A stretch of DNA of 14,231 nt from an uncultured Eubacteriales bacterium (GCA_900550625.1 URSW01000022.1:1-14231), one strand, 5' to 3'; positions 6,726 through 12,746 are shown, counted from the first letter of the stretch. The notes: generated by a model from the letters alone, not told the origin. Translations and numbers: made by a program.

Positions 6726-6998
6726 ATGTGCTGCAAAAAAGACGATAGAGGCGTAAGCGTCGGCAAGGTCGTTATGATAACGCTCAGCGTCGTAGCGATC
6801 ATTATCGCCGCCGCCGCTGTTCTTTACAAGATCTTCAAAAAGCATTTCAAGATCACTTTCGAGTGCGGAGACTGCGATTTCTGCGATGACGACTGCTTCA
6901 GCGACGACAGCGATTTCGAGCCGGAGTGCGTAAGCGACGGAAACGACGACATTTTCGCCGAGCTTGAGAACGAAGACAAGGTCGGAGACGACGAATAA
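6726..6998 (+). CDS. Small single-pass membrane protein with acidic Cys-containing tail
   Basis: A 90-residue protein I cannot place in a named family. MCCKKDDRG is followed by one membrane helix (VVMITLSVVAIIIAAAAVLY, about residues 16-35), then KIFKKHFK, then a strongly acidic tail with CGDCDFCDDDC in which most residues are Asp, Cys, Glu or Ser. By the positive-inside rule the KIFKKHFK segment and the acidic tail are probably cytoplasmic. The CxxCxxCxxxC-like spacing could bind metal, but that is inference. Start 6726 has GGAGG seven bases upstream; the longer frame from 6675 lacks a site. It has its own promoter, and a hairpin separates it from the zinc-ribbon gene downstream. Confidence 0.8.
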   Translation: MCCKKDDRGVSVGKVVMITLSVVAIIIAAAAVLYKIFKKHFKITFECGDCDFCDDDCFSDDSDFEPECVSDGNDDIFAELENEDKVGDDE

Positions 6999-7001
6999 AG
7001 T

Positions 7002-7028
7002 GAAGAGGCCTCCGACGGAGGCTTCTTC
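7002..7028 (+). terminator. Strong hairpin after the small membrane protein gene
   Basis: GAAGAGGCCTCC (7002-7013), loop GAC, GGAGGCTTCTTC (7017-7028): twelve pairs including one G-T. The following bases are GGTATTTG, not a true T-run, so termination may be partial and allow read-through to 7103. No separate promoter for 7103 was found. Confidence 0.6.
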
Positions 7029-7102
7029 GGTATTTGTCGTCCGCGGTCTGTCATGCGGATTTTAATTCAAAATCATTTTTTTAATGAAAGGACTTTATAC
7101 AT

Positions 7103-7666
7103 ATGGCATTCTGTTCAAAATGCGGCACTTCGCTGCCCGAAGGAGTAAAATTCTGCCCCGGCTGCGGTGCTCCCACGGGAGATCAGCAGGAGACCCCCAA
7201 TACCGGATCTGCGGCTCAGGCTAACGCAGGTGCCGCCAATCAGGCAAACGGTGCCTTCAACACCGACACGATCAACGAAAAGATCGCTCAGTTCTCAAAC
7301 ACCAAGGATTCCACTTCGGAATTCGCTCCCGACGACATTCAGAAAAACAAGGGAATTGCGCTTCTCTCCTACATCGGAATTCTGTTCATCATTCCGCTGC
7401 TCGCGGCAAAGGACTCGAAATTTGCGAAATTCCATGTGAATCAGGGAATCGTGCTCTTCATTGCCGAGCTTGTGTGCAGCATCGCGGTCGGGATCGTCAG
7501 CGCGATTCTCAGATTTATCCCCGTAGTGCGTGCTTTTCTGCCCGCGACTCTCACCACGCTCGTTTCGATCGCCGCGCTTGCATTTATGATAATCGGTATC
7601 GTAAACGCCGCAAACGGACGTGCAAAGGAGCTTCCGCTCATCGGCTCGCTGAAGATTCTTCAGTAA
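7103..7666 (+). CDS. Zinc-ribbon protein with Tic20/DUF4870-like membrane domain
   Basis: A 187-residue protein. Residues 1-22 form a rubredoxin-type zinc ribbon, C4-S-K-C7 and C18-P-G-C21. A Gly/Ala/Asn/Gln-rich linker (about 28-82) follows, then about three membrane helices (84-102, 116-136, 148-170). The segment IALLSYIGILFIIPLLAAKD and FAKFHVNQGIVLFI fits the Tic20-like/DUF4870 membrane domain, where the Lys-Phe-His-x-Asn-Gln pattern is typical. This domain pair is common in Firmicutes but its job is not known to me. The ATG has AAAGGA about ten bases upstream. It may be read through from the small membrane protein gene and ends at the terminator at 7726-7762. A small hairpin (CCGCCG-TTTTT-CGGCGG, 7675-7691) lies just after the stop. 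Confidence 0.85.
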   Translation: MAFCSKCGTSLPEGVKFCPGCGAPTGDQQETPNTGSAAQANAGAANQANGAFNTDTINEKIAQFSNTKDSTSEFAPDDIQKNKGIALLSYIGILFIIPLLAAKDSKFAKFHVNQGIVLFIAELVCSIAVGIVSAILRFIPVVRAFLPATLTTLVSIAALAFMIIGIVNAANGRAKELPLIGSLKILQ

Positions 7667-7725
7667 GGTCCGCGCCGCCGTTTTTCGGCGGAGTGATGCG
7701 GAAATCCGAGCTTTTCGAAAAATGC

Positions 7726-7762
7726 AAAAGAGGTTCGCACCGAAGGTGTGAACCTCTTTTTT
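7726..7762 (+). terminator. Strong bidirectional terminator
   Basis: AAAAGAGGTTCGCACC (7726-7741), loop GAA, GGTGTGAACCTCTTTT (7745-7760), then more T: sixteen pairs with one G-T. On the minus strand it also ends in TTTT, so it serves both the zinc-ribbon gene and spoVM, which converge on it. Confidence 0.95.
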
Positions 7763-7773
7763 GTCCGCCGCAG

Positions 7774-7845
7774 CTAGTTAAGTCCGAACAGGCGGCGCAA
7801 GAACGGTATCAGAGCTTTCGGACTCTTGACAACGACTATCTTCAT
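7774..7845 (-). CDS. spoVM: Stage V sporulation protein M (SpoVM-like peptide)
   Basis: A 23-residue peptide, far below usual gene-calling limits, beginning MKIVVVKSPKAL and ending RRLFGLN. Aligned without gaps to Bacillus subtilis SpoVM (26 residues), it keeps M1, K2, K7, P9, K10, L12, R17 and G21. Pro9 is known to matter for SpoVM placement. SpoVM is an amphipathic helix that settles on the convex forespore membrane and anchors SpoIVA, starting coat assembly. Start ATG 7845 has AGGGG eight bases upstream, and the stop TAG is 7774-7776, followed by the shared terminator at 7726-7762. A sigma-E-like -10 lies at 7882-7889. It stands alone on the minus strand between two plus-strand genes. Identification is from recalled sequence but the fit of length, motif and signals is strong. 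Confidence 0.88.
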   Translation of the reverse strand: MKIVVVKSPKALIPFLRRLFGLN

Positions 7846-7881
7846 TATGCTTTCCCCTCTCGGTTACGGTTCTTTGTTATA

Positions 7882-7889
7882 AGTATATG
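7882..7889 (-). promoter_or_regulatory. Sigma-E-like -10 element for spoVM
   Basis: Minus-strand CATATACT (7889-7882) fits the mother-cell sigma-E -10 pattern CATAYAHT and lies 37 bases before the spoVM ATG. The -35 region at the expected distance is GC-rich and a poor match, so the call is tentative. The embedded TATACT could also be a sigma-A -10, but no -35 fits. Confidence 0.4.
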
Positions 7890-7968
7890 CCCGCCGCCGC
7901 AGGTGTGACACGCGGCACTTTTCCCTCAACTTCGCGAGCGGCATACGGGGACGCTGCTTCGAAAAGGA

Positions 7969-7997
7969 TTGTAGACCCAGAGAAAATGTGGTATAAT
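7969..7997 (+). promoter_or_regulatory. Promoter upstream of the RNA methyltransferase
   Basis: TTGTAG (7969-7974), 17 bases, TATAAT (7992-7997). The next gene starts at 8259, which implies a leader of about 255 bases. Confidence 0.75.
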
Positions 7998-8003
7998 ATT
8001 TGC

Positions 8004-8258
8004 AGAAAGTTTTATTACATAAAAGCGGAGTTTGCACGTTTACTTACCGTGTCCGCGAGAATGACGCAAAGCGTCATTAATCTGTAACTGCACGTTTACC
8101 TTATCCCTCGAGCCCCGTTATCCGATGCGAGTACGGTCTCGTTTTTACATCAAAGCTATGCGCCGCTTCCCGTCGGAACGGTGTCCGTCGGGCAGGCTTT
8201 CCCGCACATCCGATAAGCGGCCTTGGCAGACAAACATTTTTACAAAGGCGGAATTTCA
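8004..8258 (+). ncRNA. Long structured leader of the methyltransferase gene
   Basis: This stretch has no gene but several stems. GCGG...CACG pairs with CGTG...CCGC (about 8025-8056). AATGACGC-AAA-GCGTCATT is perfect (8060-8078). CGAG-TACGGT-CTCG is followed by TTTTT (8128-8146). GCCGCTT (8162-8168) pairs with AAGCGGC (8215-8221) around a hairpin CCCG..ACGG-TGT-CCGT-CGGG (8169-8192). TTATCCGATG (8118-8127) can pair instead with CATCCGATAA (8207-8216), sharing bases with the previous stem. TGCACGTTTAC occurs twice (8033-8043, 8089-8099). It does not match a riboswitch or T-box that I know. It could be a cis-regulatory leader or a short separate RNA ending at the weak terminator near 8146. Confidence 0.5.
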
Positions 8259-8972
8259 ATGAAGATATCAAAATACAGACACGACAGCGATTATTCGTAT
8301 ACGCTTGGAGCCACGCTTACAATCGAGCTTCTGAAATGCATTCCCGAGGCGGTCGAAGAGGTTTTCATAAACAGCAAAACCGAAAACAACGACACTCTGA
8401 ACGCTCTCTGCGAGAAGTTCAACATAAAGATGACGGTGAGCGACAAGGTGTTCAACATACTTTCGCCCAAAGGAAACTGCTTTGTCATAGGTGTTTTCAG
8501 AAAGTTCGAGCATCACATAACCGAGGGGAATCATGTCGTCCTGGTGAATCCGTCGGATGCGGGAAACGTCGGCACGATTATAAGGACTGCGGTCGGATTT
8601 CACATCAACAATATCGCCGTTGTCTCTCCGGCGGTCGATATATTCGATCCGAAGGTTGTACGGGCATCGATGGGCGCCGTATTTCATCTGAATTTTACAT
8701 ATTACGAAAGCTACGAAAAATATTCGGCGGAGTTTTGCCGAAACAATATGTATTCCTTCATGCTTCGCCGCAGCGATCCGATAAACGGCACCGTATTCAA
8801 GAAACCGTATTCCCTTGTTTTCGGAAACGAGGCGACCGGGCTGCCCGACAGCTTTGCCGATTTTACAAATCCGGTCAGAATCATGCATACGTCCGACATT
8901 GACAGTCTTAATCTTCCCATTGCCGCGGCAATCGGGATGTTTTCGGCGACGAAGGAAGAGTTTGAAGTGTAA
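8259..8972 (+). CDS. SPOUT-family (TrmH/SpoU-type) RNA 2'-O-methyltransferase
   Basis: A 237-residue enzyme. Residues 1-80 look like the substrate-binding N-terminal part, and 90-230 form the knotted SPOUT domain with its three motifs: NPSDAGNVGTIIRT (97-110, with the conserved Asn and Arg), SLVFGNEATGLP (185-196) and DSLNLPIAAAIGMFSA (215-230). The family moves methyl from S-adenosylmethionine to the ribose 2'-OH of tRNA or rRNA. The exact target base cannot be read from the sequence; motif 1 begins NPSD where the family often has DPxN, a modest deviation. The start at 8259 is fixed by AAAGGCGG seven bases upstream; a TTG at 8223 in frame has none. It is led by an unusually long structured leader. 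Confidence 0.9.
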   Translation: MKISKYRHDSDYSYTLGATLTIELLKCIPEAVEEVFINSKTENNDTLNALCEKFNIKMTVSDKVFNILSPKGNCFVIGVFRKFEHHITEGNHVVLVNPSDAGNVGTIIRTAVGFHINNIAVVSPAVDIFDPKVVRASMGAVFHLNFTYYESYEKYSAEFCRNNMYSFMLRRSDPINGTVFKKPYSLVFGNEATGLPDSFADFTNPVRIMHTSDIDSLNLPIAAAIGMFSATKEEFEV

Positions 8973-8988
8973 AATCGCATCAGCCGAA

Positions 8989-9025
8989 AACGAAGATTTT
9001 ACATTCCGCAAATTCTCCGTTTTTT
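8989..9025 (+). terminator. Probable terminator after the methyltransferase gene
   Basis: AACG..AGA.TTT (8989-8999) pairs imperfectly with AAA.TCT.CGTT (about 9010-9021), followed by six T (9020-9025). It is a weak stem with a good T-run. Confidence 0.5.
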
Positions 9026-9030
9026 GCTTG

Positions 9031-9059
9031 TTGCATTTACCTTCGCCGAGTGATATAAT
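9031..9059 (+). promoter_or_regulatory. Promoter for the MATE gene
   Basis: TTGCAT (9031-9036), 17 bases, TATAAT (9054-9059). The predicted leader is about 75 bases. Confidence 0.8.
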
Positions 9060-9104
9060 AGATAAGCTTGCGGGCGGAGGGATCCGTTCGTTTTTCGGAT
9101 AAAA

Positions 9105-9141
9105 GAAAGGAAGCTTTTGAAAGCAAAAGCTGAAGGATGAC
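9105..9141 (+). promoter_or_regulatory. Ribosome-binding region with hairpin before MATE
   Basis: AAAGGAAG (9106-9113) is followed by a perfect 8-bp stem, AGCTTTTG (9112-9119), loop AAAG, CAAAAGCT (9124-9131), then AAGGA (9133-9137) and the ATG at 9142. The layout repeats that at 488-521. Here a second Shine-Dalgarno also lies after the stem. Confidence 0.6.
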
Positions 9142-10492
9142 ATGGAAGCGTCACAGTATAAAACTCTGATGACAGAGGGGGCGGTATGGAAGAAGATCGT
9201 CTTTTTCGCTCTTCCGCTTTTTCTCGGAAATCTTTTTCAGCAGCTTTACAACACCGCCGATTCGCTGATCGTCGGAAATTTTCTCGGTGAAAATGCGCTT
9301 GCCGCGGTAAGCTCATCCGGAAATCTGATATTTCTCATGGTAGGATTCTTCAGCGGGATAGCGATCGGCGCCGGCGTTGTAATCGCCTGTTATTTCGGTG
9401 CGAAGAACTACGCGCTTGTGGAAAAAGCCGTACATACGACTGTCGCGTTCGGCCTTGCGGCAAGCGCCGTTCTTACAGCACTCGGCGTATGGCTCACTCC
9501 GCAGATTCTCGTATGGATGGCAACTCCGGAGAATGTGCTGTCCGAATCCATACTTTACCTGCGCACTTACTTCATGGGATCGGCGGGGCTTATAATGTAC
9601 AACATCTCCGCCGGAATCCTGCAGGCTGTCGGAGATTCGCGCCATCCGCTGTATTATCTGATAATCCTTTGTAAACATCATTCTCGATATCGTTTTCATA
9701 ACCGTATTCGGAATGGGGGTTGAAGGCGCGGCGCTTGCCACGATACTCTCGCAGTTCATCAGTGCGATTATCTGTCTCACGCATCTTATGCGCTCGAAGG
9801 ACGTATACCGCCTGTCCCCGAAAAAGATACGCTTTGATCTTCCGATGCTGAAAATTATCGTGCAGAACGGATTGCCCGCCGGATTTCAGAACTCGATAAT
9901 CGGAATTGCAAACGTAGTCGTTCAGTCAAATATAAATTCCTTCGGCAGCATGGCAATGGCGGGCTGCGGCGCTTACTCCAAGATAGAGGGCTTTGCCTTC
10001 CTGCCGATCACAAGCTTCACAATGGCACTGACAACCTTTGTCGGGCAGAACATCGGCGCTAAGGAATATGCCCGTGTAAGACGCGGAGCACGCTTCGGCA
10101 TCATCTGCTCGATGACGATAGCCGAGCTTATCGGCCTTGTGACGTTCGTGTGGGCGCCCCAGCTTATCGCGGCATTCAATGACAAGCCGGAGGTCATAGC
10201 CTACGGCACCGACCGCGCTCACATCGCAGCGTTCTTCTTCTGCCTGCTCGCGTACTCGCACTGCATATCGTCCGTGCTCCGCGGCGCGGGAAAATCGACG
10301 GTGCCGATGCTCGTCATGCTTGCCTGCTGGTGTGTGATCCGCGTGACCATTCTTTCCGTTTTCGTTCCGATGACGGGCTCGATCGCCGTTGTATATTGGG
10401 TTTATCCGATCACATGGTCCCTCAGCTCGATCGTATTTCTGATCTACTACTACACCGTCGATTGGATCCACAACTTCGACCGTGCAAAATAA
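9142..10492 (+). pseudogene. MATE family efflux transporter, frameshifted
   Basis: Two overlapping frames together make a normal-length (about 450-residue) MATE transporter, a Na+ or H+ driven multidrug antiporter of the membrane. The first frame (from ATG 9142) has the typical start LPLFLGNLFQQLYNTADSLIVG and continues to HPLYYLII (to 9666). It then reads nonsense CKHHSRYRF to a stop at 9723. The correct continuation FVNIILDIVFITVFGMGVEG and AALATILSQ starts in the +1 frame at 9668 and runs to the stop at 10492. Relative to the usual LIISSxVN of the family about five bases are missing near 9667, so this looks like a deletion, not a homopolymer miscall. No slippery site is seen. Either it is a recent pseudogene or an assembly error. 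The promoter, ribosome site and terminator are intact, and no other stop interrupts either frame. Confidence 0.85.
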
Positions 10493-10505
10493 AGTCCGAA
10501 CATAC

Positions 10506-10539
10506 AAAAAGCTCCCGCCCGATGTGGCGGGAGCTTTTT
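10506..10539 (+). terminator. Bidirectional terminator between the MATE and ABC genes
   Basis: AAAAAGCTCCCGCC (10506-10519), six-base loop, GGCGGGAGCTTTTT (10526-10539): a perfect 14-bp stem ending in T-runs on both strands. It can stop the MATE transcript and the convergent ABC transcript. The 120 bases between it and the ABC stop hold a further imperfect stem, GGGCAATT...GGTAATCGCCC (about 10599-10644), but no gene. Confidence 0.95.
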
Positions 10540-10659
10540 GCGCGGGGAGGCTTATCAAGGTCTTATCGGAGCGGTGATAGCGGTCGGAAATTACGCAGGG
10601 CAATTTCAGCAGACTGCTTATCTGTATTATAGGTAATCGCCCGGAGCTTTTGAAAATAC

Positions 10660-12363
10660 TTATTGTGAAACGGTATAGAGTGAATAGAAATAACCTTTTT
10701 TCTCCAACAGCTTCTCAAAGGTGCCGCATTCCTCAACCTTACCGTTATGCAGCGCAATAATTCTGTCGTACCGTTTAAGCACATTCTCATCCAATTTATG
10801 CGTTACGACAATGCTTGTCAGATCTTCAACGGACAGAATTGAAGACATGATTTCATTTGCGGTAATTTCATCCAACGCAGCTGTCGCCTCATCCATAAGC
10901 AAGACCTTTGTTTTGCGGAGTAATGCCCGTGCAATCGAGATGCGCTGTTTTTCTCCGCCGGATAATGCACTGCCGTTTTCTCCGCAAACATAATCTTTAC
11001 CGTGGCTGCGCACAAATTCACTCAGTCCTGCCTGCTCCATAGCCGACATAACGTCCTGCTCCGGAAAATGCTTGTATAATGTAATGTTGTTGTACACGGT
11101 ATCATTGAAAACAAAGACATTCTGCTGAACCAATGATACTGCCCGTAACAAGGAATCAGACGATATCCTTTTTAGTTCAACACCGTCATACTGTATGCTC
11201 CCGCCGTAATTTTCGTAGGTCTGCATCAGCAAATTCAGAAGCGTAGTTTTACCGGAGCCTGATCCTCCGACAACAGCGTATTTTTTCCCGGCTTCAAACT
11301 GTACGCTGATACCTTTCAGAACAGGCTTGCCTTCATCATAACCAAAGGTAACATCGTTGACACAAATCTGTTTTGTCATTGTGCAGCGGAGTTTACCGAC
11401 GGATTCCCCGGAGTCCTCGGACAAGGTATCTGCCAGCTTATCAATAATGGCGACAGCCGCTTTTCTGTTAGCGAGAATTTTGGGTATTCTCTCAATCGGA
11501 TAAATAACATAATTTAAAAGCTGCAGGAATACTAAAACAATTCCCGGAGTTACACCTGTCCCGGATACTGCCATCCATGCACCGATGATGAACACACCCA
11601 ATCTCATGATCACGCCGGCGGCAGTAGAATGCAGATGTATGTTTTCTTCTGCATATCTGCGTTCATACTTTGCAGCTTCAACGCTTTCGTTATCGCTTTC
11701 AAATCTCTTTAATATTTCTTTTTCTGTTCTAAAGCTCTTAATTACTGCAAATCCGGAAAGAATGTCCTTGATGATGCCTACATAGCTTTCGTTTTTGTCA
11801 GACAGTTTTTTCTCTTCGGCAGCCAATTTTTTTGCACTCGGAACGGAAACGGCAATAGGCAAAACGGATAACAGGAGAGATACAACAGTTAGGATGGGGT
11901 TATACCACAGCATTAAGGCCAATGCACCGACAAATCCCACTCCCATATCAATGACCGCTAAAATACAGTCAAGATAATAATCCTCTACGGGACGCATGTC
12001 GTTTGTCAGCGCAGAAATGATTTTTCCGCTGTTCTCTTTTGAAATTGAGCTGATACGCTTGTCAAGTATCCTGCCGAAGACATACGACTTGTACTGCAGC
12101 ATGGCGGATTTAATATAACGGGGTCTGGCAGTACGGTAGATAGCATAAGCAGCCATAAATACTGCAAACGAAACAGAGGATAACGCAATCACGTCGGTAA
12201 GCGGCGTTGAATCCGTCCCCGCCGCGATGTCGATTATTTTCTGCAGCAGCCAAGAGACAATAATGTTATAGACACTTAAAATGATGATTGTTGCTATAGC
12301 TACGGAAAGCCAGCCCTTGCTGTGCAGGAACAGTTGTTTTCTCAATTGTTTATTTTCTTTCAT
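10660..12363 (-). CDS. ABC exporter half-transporter (fused membrane and ATPase domains)
   Basis: A 567-residue type IV (MsbA/LmrA-like) ABC exporter. The membrane domain (about residues 15-300, six helices) precedes the ATPase domain with Walker A GGSGSGKTT (366-374), Q-loop Gln413/414, signature LSGGEKQR (467-474), Walker B VLLMDEA (487-493, with catalytic Glu492), the D-loop and switch His522 in VVTHKL. All catalytic residues are canonical, so it can work as a homodimer. No partner half is next to it. There is no peptidase C39 domain, so it is not a leader-peptide-cleaving bacteriocin exporter. The substrate is unknown; drug or peptide export is a guess from the family and its attenuator-type leader. 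ATG 12363 has GGAGG five bases upstream. Base composition is clearly more A/T-rich than both flanks (samples of 28-43% GC against about 60%), which suggests transfer. Confidence 0.93.
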   Translation of the reverse strand: MKENKQLRKQLFLHSKGWLSVAIATIIILSVYNIIVSWLLQKIIDIAAGTDSTPLTDVIALSSVSFAVFMAAYAIYRTARPRYIKSAMLQYKSYVFGRILDKRISSISKENSGKIISALTNDMRPVEDYYLDCILAVIDMGVGFVGALALMLWYNPILTVVSLLLSVLPIAVSVPSAKKLAAEEKKLSDKNESYVGIIKDILSGFAVIKSFRTEKEILKRFESDNESVEAAKYERRYAEENIHLHSTAAGVIMRLGVFIIGAWMAVSGTGVTPGIVLVFLQLLNYVIYPIERIPKILANRKAAVAIIDKLADTLSEDSGESVGKLRCTMTKQICVNDVTFGYDEGKPVLKGISVQFEAGKKYAVVGGSGSGKTTLLNLLMQTYENYGGSIQYDGVELKRISSDSLLRAVSLVQQNVFVFNDTVYNNITLYKHFPEQDVMSAMEQAGLSEFVRSHGKDYVCGENGSALSGGEKQRISIARALLRKTKVLLMDEATAALDEITANEIMSSILSVEDLTSIVVTHKLDENVLKRYDRIIALHNGKVEECGTFEKLLEKKGYFYSLYTVSQ

Positions 12364-12416
12364 ATAAACCTCCGTATATTGGGAAAGTTAAGGCTTTTCG
12401 TCCTTGTGATATGGGA

Positions 12417-12431
12417 TTCTCCGCCGGAGAA
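12417..12431 (-). repeat. Hairpin near the ABC start
   Basis: TTCTCC (12417-12422), GCC loop, GGAGAA (12426-12431), a perfect 6-bp stem just downstream of the mini-frame at 12436-12450 and about 55 bases before the ABC start. It may be part of the leader's second control point; its function is unknown. Confidence 0.4.
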
Positions 12432-12435
12432 AGCG

Positions 12436-12450
12436 TTATCTGATAATCAC
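12436..12450 (-). other. Possible four-codon mini-ORF in the ABC leader
   Basis: Minus strand GTG-ATT-ATC-AGA-TAA, preceded by GGAGG at nine bases. It starts with the same Ile-Ile pair as the main leader peptide. It may be a second translated leader or chance. Confidence 0.3.
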
Positions 12451-12503
12451 GGCTTTCCACCTCCGATTCAATAGATTTTGTTGATCTTCGGCAGAATAAA
12501 ACA

Positions 12504-12533
12504 GAGCCGCAGAAAGGCATCTTCCTGCGGCTC
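12504..12533 (-). terminator. Terminator inside the ABC leader (attenuator)
   Basis: Minus strand GAGCCGCAGGAA (12533-12522), loop GATGCC, TTTCTGCGGCTC (12515-12504), twelve pairs with one G-T, then TGTTTTATT. It lies 140 bases before the ABC start and about 180 bases after the predicted transcript start, with no gene in between that it could end. That placement is what marks an attenuator. Confidence 0.85.
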
Positions 12534-12585
12534 ATAAACGACAAACCAAGCCCCGCCCAACGGAGCTATGCAATATGTTTATGAG
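12531..12585 (-). promoter_or_regulatory. Candidate antiterminator stem
   Basis: Minus strand CTCATAAAC (12585-12577) is the exact reverse complement of GTTTATGAG (12539-12531). The last three bases, GAG, are also the first three of the terminator stem, so the two structures compete at that edge. Between the arms is another small stem, AGCTCCG and CGGGGCT with one T-G pair. Confidence 0.65.
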
Positions 12586-12694
12586 TAGAAAATTTAACCT
12601 TCTTGCAATGGGCAGAGTTATCCCGTAAATGAAAACGAGTCACTCTGCATATCCCGATTTTATCTGCAAGAAAAGTTAATAATCATTTCTACTC
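12583..12694 (-). promoter_or_regulatory. Long leader stem that competes with the antiterminator
   Basis: On the minus strand, GAGTAGAAA (12694-12686) pairs with TTTCTACTC (12591-12583). TTAACTTTTCTTGC (12679-12666) pairs with GCAAGAAGGTTAA (12606-12594) with one bulge. An inner stem GCAGAGT/ACTCTGC (12648-12642 and 12618-12612) caps it. The outer arm covers part of the leader Shine-Dalgarno, the start codon and codons 4-7 of the leader peptide. It also takes the CTC that begins the antiterminator, so translation of the leader and the antiterminator both oppose it. Confidence 0.65.
12660..12686 (-). CDS. Leader peptide MIINFSCR of the ABC attenuator
   Basis: An eight-residue frame, ATG 12686 to TAA 12660-12662, with GAGGAG (12697-12692) five bases upstream, 25 bases after the predicted transcript start. 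Its codons are built into the long stem at 12583-12694. Placement and pairing argue that a ribosome paused here opens that stem, frees the antiterminator and lets transcription reach the exporter. Known relatives of this arrangement include the BmrB leader of the bmrCD ABC exporter in B. subtilis and short leaders before macrolide resistance genes. The peptide sequence itself I do not recognise. Confidence 0.6.
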   Translation of the reverse strand: MIINFSCR

Positions 12695-12717
12695 CTCATA
12701 TTTTTTATTCTGTAAAT

Positions 12718-12746
12718 ATTATACTCCCGGCTGTGCAGTTTGTCAA
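12718..12746 (-). promoter_or_regulatory. Full-consensus promoter for the ABC unit
   Basis: Minus strand TTGACA (12746-12741), 17 bases, TATAAT (12723-12718). Both boxes and the spacing are perfect, the strongest promoter in the window. The predicted leader to the ABC start is about 350 bases. Confidence 0.92.

Noticed and set aside
8004..8258. T-box, SRP RNA or 6S RNA in the methyltransferase leader
   Set aside because: No T-box GGUGGNACCGCG-type motif, no SRP apical motif and no single long bubble-containing hairpin.
8268..9143. Minus-strand frame of 291 codons opposite the methyltransferase
   Set aside because: Shadow frame; the plus strand has all three SPOUT motifs, promoter and ribosome site.
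9655..9730. Programmed frameshift in the MATE gene
   Set aside because: No slippery heptamer or downstream pseudoknot seen, and family residues appear to be missing, which points to a deletion.
9713..10492. Second MATE frame as an independent gene starting at ATG 9713
   Set aside because: The frame is coding upstream of 9713 (from 9668), the Met is internal to a conserved segment, and there is no ribosome site.
10660..12363. Bacteriocin or lantibiotic exporter
   Set aside because: No N-terminal C39 peptidase domain and no precursor peptide gene nearby; the only nearby short frame is the leader peptide inside the attenuator.
12350..12544. 64-codon minus-strand frame overlapping the ABC leader and start
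   Set aside because: It runs through the terminator stem and ribosome site of the ABC gene and lacks its own; the region is explained as an RNA leader.
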